The notes under the pieces were generated by a model. It saw only the letters and a list, made by a program, of their open reading frames with translations. It made no database searches and was not told the DNA's origin. Positions 56,346 to 64,000 of a DNA stretch of 64,000 bases are shown piece after piece (the first letter of the stretch is position 1; every line of letters begins with the position of its first letter). Origin of the DNA: Polytrichum commune (taxonomy: Eukaryota; Streptophyta; Polytrichopsida; Polytrichales; Polytrichaceae); contig OX485804.1 in assembly GCA_950295325.1 (NCBI GenBank), positions 45,632,001-45,696,000 of the forward strand. Reading direction: 5' to 3'. A program made the position numbers and the translations under genes.

Positions 56346-59300
56346 CACATACTAAGTATAGAAAAATATGTTTCGTATTTTTTTCCTAGCATAATCAAAC
56401 ATTAATATCTTAATCGAAGTATATCACATAAACATCCAATATGAGATGGTGTGATGGAGGCTTAATTTGAGAAGCCCATGCGATAAGGACACCCAACTCT
56501 AGAGGTAATTTGGGGCGTCCAAGCATAACAAAGATTTGAGCTCATGTCTAATCTACCAAATATTGCTAATCAAGGTGACTAGGGTTAGGTGAACCCTTGA
56601 CCATTACTTTGAAAATTTATAGCTAAGCCCATCCTTTGAGGTAAGGGTTGTCTAGACTGGTGCGTGGACAAAGTGAGCAGTCAACCTTGCACATATCATG
56701 GCATCTACCAAGGTGCAAAGAGTTTCTTTATTGCCGCTATAGATCATTTGTACATGGACTGCACACAATAGCAACCAATTTCCTCTCCTACAATTAAACT
56801 CTATGTATGCATACTTCTAACCTCGATAACAATTGAAATACTTATGTGGAAACCTCGTGTACATAACTAACCTCAATGTGTGATTGTTGGTTGTATGGGC
56901 GCATGTGAGGCAATTTCTTCAAGTTGCAGTCATAATAACATGCTATGGTGAAGGAGGGTTTTTTGAGTTGTTATGCTACATGATGATTTTGTAATTGAGT
57001 AGAGACAACTCGTAGAAATGACAGTGTGTAGACGCAATTACTAATACATAGTGTTTTTGGTATATTGTGAGTAATATCTCATCATGTGGAAGATCGAAAT
57101 CAAGTCATATGCTATGGAATTTTCCTACCTGGCTTAGAGAAATGATAGCTATGGTAAATATGTACATAGCTAACATTTAACATAGTGGAACCATGATAGC
57201 GTTGCACAATTTGTATGTGAATATTAAGAAATAATTATTTAAAGAACCCGGTGAATTTAAAATACAAGTTTTGTGCAAAATAATAGGCAAGAAGGTGATG
57301 CCTTGAAAGAGGGTGACCCTACCCACCCTCCCGGTATCTCTCTCACCAGGGGGGGGGGGGGGACTATTGTTTCTTGTTCCACACATCTATTGGCATTTAC
57401 AACATGGGTCCAAGAGGCCATCATAACCCTGGATGATCCCAATCCAGGCTTTGTGGCTTTGGAGCCATCAAGGATGTCCATCCATGCTTCAACCCCTCCC
57501 CCCCCCCCCTTCACCACACCACAAACTCAAAAAATAAACCTTGGAATGCCATGAATTGACTTCGCAGAGATAGGAAAAATCAAATTCAAATTCATGACTC
57601 GCTCATTTCAAATTAAATAAAAATGACAAATGACAAATGAAAATTTATTGGGCCACACCCACATTACCATAAGTGACTTCAACAAGTGTCAAATCCACCT
57701 CCCCCTTTATGCTAGATGTGCCAATGCATGTGTTCCTCAAAGTGGCAAATTTGAATGGCAAATGTCTTGAATTTTGTGTTGATCTCACAATGTATGAATT
57801 GTAGTTGGGGGCCAAGTTTCTTAAATACCCATCCCGATAGCAACACTCAACCCAGTGACCCAATAACCATGTGTTTGGTTCCATGTGAGGTTTTGTACCT
57901 ACCTTTTGGCTAAACTTGCATAATTGGTAACATGGCATTCTTTGCAAAGAGTGGATCCATTTGGACATTGCCAAATGCTACCATTAGCCAACCCACACTT
58001 GGGATACTTCCCTTGGCCACGCGGATACCTTAAAACCCACAATGAATGCAAGGTTAAGGTAAATTTCTTGTGTTTCACTTTTGGAAATGAAATGCAACAC
58101 TATTGTTGGATAACGTTATGTGAAAAGCCAATATTCAACTTATAGTATTGGGCACGCATTAGTTTTAATTCTAATTCTAAATTCTTTGCAAATTACAACA
58201 AAGAATGACGAATTCATTATTATGCGCCAATCAAAAGAAAGTGATTAATGAAAATAACTACATGTTATTCATCTTTCCTTGCATTTTCACACTCCACACC
58301 GTTGTTGCCTGACCTTTAGTTACCGGGTACATGTTGGGGAAGGTGAAAATATTGTTTCCAAAATATGGATTTCTATTTTTATTCAACTAAACACATAAAT
58401 TAAGGTCAGAGACCCTTAATGAGTATAGTAAAGTCCATACAACATGAATCAATAGTAAATCCATGTATAGGGGTAAAGTTGTCCAACACCCCCGATCGTC
58501 GGTGCCATAGGAAAAGAAATCCCTAGGCACCAATGACTGCAAGTATGTTATACAAATGACCTATTAATGTAAGATTACTAAGCTATATAAGACGTTCTTT
58601 GTAATCTATATAAATTTGTCATGTTTTTAAATTTTGCTAAACTTTGAGTTTTAACTTTGGTACAAGCTTAGCTTAGTTAATATTTGTAATCATGGTGTTG
58701 ACAAGTTCAACAACTTTGTCTCCATTATTAGGGTTTACATACAAACCCCAACTGGCATGTTTGCATCCTTCTAGGTATATAAATCTAGATCACACGTCCT
58801 ATATATCTACCAAATTTTTGCACTCACGTCCATTGCAACCATCCACATGCATTATTGACCACTAATTATATATTAAATGACTTTCACATCTTTCATACCC
58901 ACAAACCACACATAAACGGATATGCTCCATAATTCTCATGGTTTTTGTTTTGAAATTACACACAAAATTAGATTAATTTGAAGTTGAAATAAGAGTATAA
59001 TTCATGTTAATGCCAACATCACAATTATCTCTTCTTAATTATTCATTCTGCTGAAACATACCTTGCATGCATACGTAATGTCAAATGTTTATGGCGCGTA
59101 TATATTCCTAAGGGTGGACTCCATAGGTATTCTAAATGACATGTGTGGGTGATTATGAAGTGAACCCCTACATACAAGAAATTTACATATAGGAATAAAG
59201 ATATACACCAATGATATGCTATATAATAAACGTGTGTATATATTTTAAGGTTCTCCATTTGATGTGAGCAATGTCTCTTAAAACACAACATACACAAAGC

Positions 59301-61044
59301 ATAAATCACAAAAAATTAGGCCTTTATTGTGTATACAATTCCAACAAGAATGTTATTGAAGATTTTTTCACCCATACCAAAATTATTACCCCATAACACA
59401 TGCCATTGAAGCTAGGACAATGCTAGCATCCATACTTACCATCATTTAGTTGTGATTATCAAAAGTGCATGTTTGTCAACTCCTCAACCAAATGTAAATC
59501 AATCCTCTCAATTGTAGTGAATGTGAAGTAGCTCATAACACTTGTCCAAACTCTTTTAACGTTTTTTTTTAATGTTTGTTTTTTGGTCTTCTTCAAATCA
59601 CATACCAATCAAATACAAAATTTGATTAACCCTTAAATGCATTTGGAATCATATACAACCCCTAAAGGTTGTATATTATATCAAAACTTGTCAAAATTTT
59701 CACAAAAGTTGCCTCACATGCCCTACCACTGACTTCCCAACAAAACAAATTGTGGTCTCCACATGTATGTTTTTTTAGTGGCCTGCCCGTTGACCCATCC
59801 GGGCAGGACACTGACCGAAGCATACACCCGCTTCTTTGCAAGCCAACCATTCAGCGACAAGTATGCAAACTTAAAGCCATGCCGGTCTATATTCAACCTT
59901 GTGAGCTTGTGAAGTATATGATTTCAAACAAATGGTCTGAAAATTTACTATGTACACAACTATGCAATTAGATGTCATCTATCAAATGGATTTTGAAAAT
60001 TTTCAATTTCCCAACATTCAGTCTGAATGTGGGGAATATCAGGGAAGATTTCATGGAATATTATCAGTCTCACAAAAACTATTATGAATATGAATAATTA
60101 TATGATTTTGTGTAAGTTCTGAATGACTTTGTATCGCCATTTCAATTCAATCCATTGCAAGGTTCATGAAATTTTCATGTCTCAATCCATTGATCCAATT
60201 GTTTATGTCAAGCATCACGTCGAGGTTTGGAAGAGATTCCCCATAGGTTTTGGAAAGATTATGTTACATGATAATGACATAGCATCATTAAGGCATTTGC
60301 ATTCGTTCATGTGGGCCCTGAGAATATAACCTTGGGATGCCGTGGCTAGAGCAAATTCATATTGAATCTCTACACTAGTTGCGGTATGGTTATATTCACA
60401 TGGACCACATGAACGGACCCACACTGCTTAACAATGTTATGAAAGTCGTCACTTTGTATAGTGTTAAAGAATAGTTCACAATGCTACACGACTTCAACCG
60501 CGTTACTTCTAGATATTATAATATCGGTGACTATGATATATCTACTACAACTCAAAAGGCTCTTGATTTGTTTAAACTATCATCACTAGGACAACACTTG
60601 TCCATTCTAGCCACTTGTTGCAACTTGTCCATTACAACTCATGGTAGGCAAATGCATGCATAAATAGCTTTGGTCACCAACCAGAGGTTTTTGGTCAGAA
60701 CTTTGGGAGATTTAGCAACCAAAAACCTTTAATTGGTGAACAATATGAGTTAGTTATGCATTTTCTCACCACAAGTTGCAATGGGATGTTTGGAGTGGAC
60801 AAGGTTTCTCCCAGTGCATAAGCTTAGCCAAACCTCCTTAAACTTACACAAATCTTGCACGATAAATCCCAAAGTCATATCACTCAATCCACCCATTTTA
60901 CCCTTAAAGTGCCCAAGTGCATTTAATTTAAAATTACCGTAAAGACCCAAGCCAATTTTCCCTTTGTAATTTGAGGTATCATGCATTCGTGTAATATACC
61001 CCATGTATTGTGATATTCCAAGTCAACCGGTTCATTTGCAACTA
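56346..61044. other. intergenic, no gene seen
   Basis: AT-rich. A poly(G) run (57349-57361) and a poly(C) run (57499-57509) face each other like element ends. A GGTGGACTCCATAGG...GGGTGATTATGAAGTGAACCCC terminus lies at 59112. The open frames (largest about 109 codons, 57645-57974) show no family motif. Confidence 0.4.
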
Positions 61045-61416
61045 CACTAAATACTGTATCTAGTGTCATATGGCATTTTATGTTATCGTGGTAGCTTTAC
61101 AACATCAATTCTTATGAAAAAGTCTACAAATAATGCCATCCAACTTACTTTTAGTTCACCCGCTTTTGGCATATTATGCACCCTAACATTTCCATAATGA
61201 AATATTGTCATGAATGCTTGAAATTTGGATGCAAGTTTACTTAGCAAGTGCCAATAATTGCATCACTGTAAACTTACAATTCCCACTAAATCCTTTACAA
61301 GGAAATGACAAAGAATGTTTATGTTAAATTTAGTGTTGGTGACACTACATGGCGGTGTACAGTTAGTATCGAGCAAGGCAAATGGAATTGGTGGACACTA
61401 ACTACACTATTTAGTG
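61045..61416. mobile_element. TA-flanked MITE in the AACCGGTT repeat, 372 bp
   Basis: Starts CACTAAATACTG and ends ACACTATTTAGTG, with TA on both sides (61043-61044, 61417-61418). Left of it is CAACCGGTTCATTTGCAAC and right of it GTGGTCGGTTCTCCCCGTTC, which together rebuild the right end of the AACCGGTT repeat. It shares its first nine bases with 14572-14909. Confidence 0.85.
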
Positions 61417-61429
61417 TAGTGGTCGGTTC

Positions 61430-62055
61430 TCCCCGTTCATTGGTCTACACCCCAGCCCATGTCCGCGGAAACAGGTCGGTCAGTTACATACCTACCTGGT
61501 GGGATGCTAACGCGTGGCCCAACCTGGTCCGTAGATCAGATGTCAGGCGATTGCGTGACGCACGATACATCTACGTGGCCGCCCGGTGGCCCTGTTTCGT
61601 ACCTGGTAGATCGAATGGACCCTATTAAACACCTGGCGGCGTGGGTGTCAGTCATCCGTCAGATGTACCGTGCGCTGCCAGCTACCCACTCTGTTACCGC
61701 CCACCCAACTTTTCTGTCCCTGCTGGATTGATGACTCACTTTTTCTGGGTGCCAGGTAGGTACGTAGATTTCTGGTACAATCCGCATCGGGATCGTGCGA
61801 TCTGCGGGGACGTGGTGCGATGTGGACCGTCCGATGGATCCCTTTCAAGCTGGTGGCTCAGAATTTCAATGAACGCCGGCCAAGGTGCGGCCCGGGTACC
61901 ACGATGTTTAACCCTCTGCTTCCCGGAAATCTTCGGATCCGGTAGATTTACCTGCAAAAATGTAGATTTGATTCTCCTCGGGGATGGCGTGGTTATAGGA
62001 CCCCGGTTACTGTAGAAGAGCCCAATTCCGGAACCTGGTTTTTGTACCAAAGTGG
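61430..62055. other. GC- and CpG-rich island of unknown nature
   Basis: About 600 bp stand out by GC content and many CpGs (CCGCGG, ACGCGTGG, GTGACGCACGATAC, GGCCGCCCGG). Two frames are open for about 125 (+, 61641-62015) and 107 codons (-, 62059-61736), with no motif I recognise. Borders are fairly sharp against AT-rich repeats. Candidates: a recent insertion, a promoter/first exon, or a transferred fragment. Confidence 0.4.
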
Positions 62056-63000
62056 CCACCTAAGAAACTTGAAAAGAAATGCTAAGATATCATCAAAAGG
62101 ATTATGCAGTTCATTGGTTAAGAGGCACAAAAATATGGAATTTGAGGGGTCTATGTTAAGTTAAAATAAAATAAAAATAAAAATCGCCACATTAAGGGTC
62201 TCAAGTGTTCAAAGTGTCCATCATCGGTGTTTCTAGCTTGAATATGTGGATCTGTACAAGCAGGTTGGGGCGAACCAACCCGTAAATTGGTTCCTTGGAG
62301 GCAAGGGTTTAGGCATCCAATAAGGAACGAGTATATGGGTTTGGTTCGCCCAAATTTGTACAAGCATTGGCGTTTAACATGACTAAGTAGCGTGCTTTTA
62401 CTATACTATGATTGGCTGAGCATACTTAGGTAAGTGGGCCTAGAACGACCTTAAACAAAATCGGCAAGGTGTCCATGTAACAAAGTTTAACTCCATTGTT
62501 GCCCAACATTGCTTAAGTTATGGTAGACGTGTTTGCTAAAATGTGGATTTATATGACCTCATGTTGGCACTATCCTAGGGCCCCGTTTAACTCTTCTAAC
62601 CAGCCAACACATGGAAAACATCACGAGTGCTCCCAATAGTTGTTCCCATTAGTTTTCCTATTGCACTCGATAGAGTCATTTAGGATTACCCCTTTTTGTA
62701 ATTTGGATAATTATTTTGTCTTGCTATTACATAGTAGTCAGTTGACAATTCTAAAATTATATTTTAGGTATCAATATTGTTGTTTGTGTTTTAGTGAGAA
62801 ATGTTGTAGTCAATTTTAAAATGAAAATATGATTTCTTCCAATTATACGTTCGGAGGGCTCTCATTATTTTATTGTCCACATATAGACCCTTTTTCTATA
62901 TCATGTTATTGTCCACTTGGGTGCTCGCGGTGGAACTACATGACCTCGAGATGGGTGAAGATTCTAAGCATGAATAACTAAGCCAACATTTGGCACTTTA
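62056..63000. other. intergenic, no gene seen
   Basis: AT-rich apart from 62277-62356 (GGTTCCTTGGAGGCAAGGGTTTAGGC...GGTTCGCYCAAAT), a repeat also present at 25907-25990 beside RIB72 exon 7. Confidence 0.45.
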
Positions 63001-63960
63001 ATATGCCACATTATTTTATCATGCGATCTATGGTAGATGAGTTCAATTTTCTCCACATCATGTCAAATTTGACGAGCAAATCGTCAAAGGTAGTTGCCTT
63101 CTTAGACTCTTTAAATGCAATATCCCAAGCAATCCGAGCATAGTCCACAAGTCTTTGCCCTATGGTGCCTTGCATTTCCTTTTCCTCCCATCTAGTATTG
63201 TTGAAGGTGAGATTGTTTCTCTCAATCCAAAAGGTCCAAAACGTAATGCCTCTAAGTAACAACCAAATTCTAGACACCTTACTAAGGGAAGATGGAATTT
63301 TTTCTCCGAATATTCCATGTTGCCAATCTAATGTTTTCCAAGATCCCATTTGGTTGGTATTTTTTTTTTAGTCTACTAACAGTCCTAGAGGAAAATCCCC
63401 ATGCTCTCCTAGGCATCATGTAGTCCCATAACTACTGGACAATGGTCTCGAGAATGTCCCTAGCGCAAATAAGGTATTTGCCATCCATTTTGGTGATAAA
63501 TATAGCTATCTAAGAGTTAATTGCCATTGCTTTGTGCCAAAGAACCCAAATAAATGCTCCCTCTTTTCTTATTTCTCATCCTATCCCACAAATTACCCCA
63601 CCGAAGTTTGAGATAAAGTGGGAGGATCCCATGCCATGTACCTAGGATTCACCTAGGAAGAGGGTTTTTTCGGTTGAAGGAGGTCCCTTCTCATGGCCAA
63701 GGTGTAAAGTATTCCCCAACTTTCCGTCTAAGCCTACGTGGGTTGATGTGAATAGAATCGCGTCTTCCTATATACATATCCAAGGAGTAATTATGAGGTC
63801 CTTTGTTGATGACCATAACCTGGACCATTTGGAACCATCTTTCCTTCATTGTGAAATCCATAGTGTTCGGTTCCCTTTGTTAATGATTCTTGAATGGGCA
63901 AGGACTTTGAAACATTGCATGGTAGGTGGGGGGGGATGCCAATGAGAGTTCATCAAGGAC
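63001..63960 (-). pseudogene. LINE polymerase C-terminal fragment
   Basis: The - strand frame 63349-63011 reads VSRIWLLLRGITFWTFWIER, NNLTFNNTRW, then YARIAWDIAFKES. The W-x-x-W-x-x-RN-x-x-F signature marks the end of ORF2 in plant L1-type LINEs (zf-RVT region and after). The region to the right (63360-63950) continues in other frames with stops, so the element is broken and probably extends past the window. Confidence 0.55.
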
Positions 63961-64000
63961 GAGATTGAAGACTTCACAACTATGGAATAACACCTCTTGC

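Noticed and set aside
1-64000. CRISPR arrays, operons or prokaryotic signals
   Set aside because: The window has split genes with GT-AG introns and eukaryotic mobile elements. The regular spaced repeats (35405-36190) are tandem duplications without spacers of unique sequence.

Overview
This window is nuclear DNA from a land plant, or a close streptophyte relative, that makes swimming sperm. The evidence is a split gene (about 17.5-32.0 kb, + strand) for the axonemal protein RIB72/EFHC1, which seed plants without flagella do not keep, together with a plant-specific CrRLK1L receptor kinase (36.3-39.9 kb, - strand). GT-AG introns of 0.7-2.1 kb, low gene density and many small DNA transposons fit a bryophyte-, lycophyte- or fern-grade genome. 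I cannot name the species.

Layout. 0-3.9 kb: intergenic DNA with three foldback elements. 3.9-6.45 kb: 5' part of a - strand gene with an XS-type zinc finger, cut off or broken on its left. 6.5-7.4 kb: a LINE 3' fragment and an unassigned coding-like stretch on +. 7.4-17.5 kb: mobile-element debris, including a decayed LINE with an RNase H region and a DNA element that landed in it. 17.5-31.95 kb: the RIB72 gene, 12 exons joined in frame, with introns full of MITEs, a SINE and microsatellites. 32-35.4 kb: AT-rich sequence with nothing coding. 35.4-36.2 kb: tandem repeats. 36.3-39.94 kb: the CrRLK1L gene in two exons. 40-41.3 kb: duplicated upstream DNA. 41.3-64 kb: repeats, several elements with clear terminal repeats and target duplications, a GC/CpG-rich island (61.4-62.05 kb), and a LINE C-terminal fragment at the right edge.

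The genes are unrelated neighbours and not a pathway. RIB72 works inside doublet microtubules of flagella, so here in sperm. The CrRLK1L protein is a plasma-membrane sensor of cell-wall state. The zinc-finger gene resembles the SGS3/FDM small-RNA family only through one motif. Exon limits were set by reading splice consensus and codon phase by eye. Transposon calls rest on visible terminal repeats and target duplications, not on database searches.
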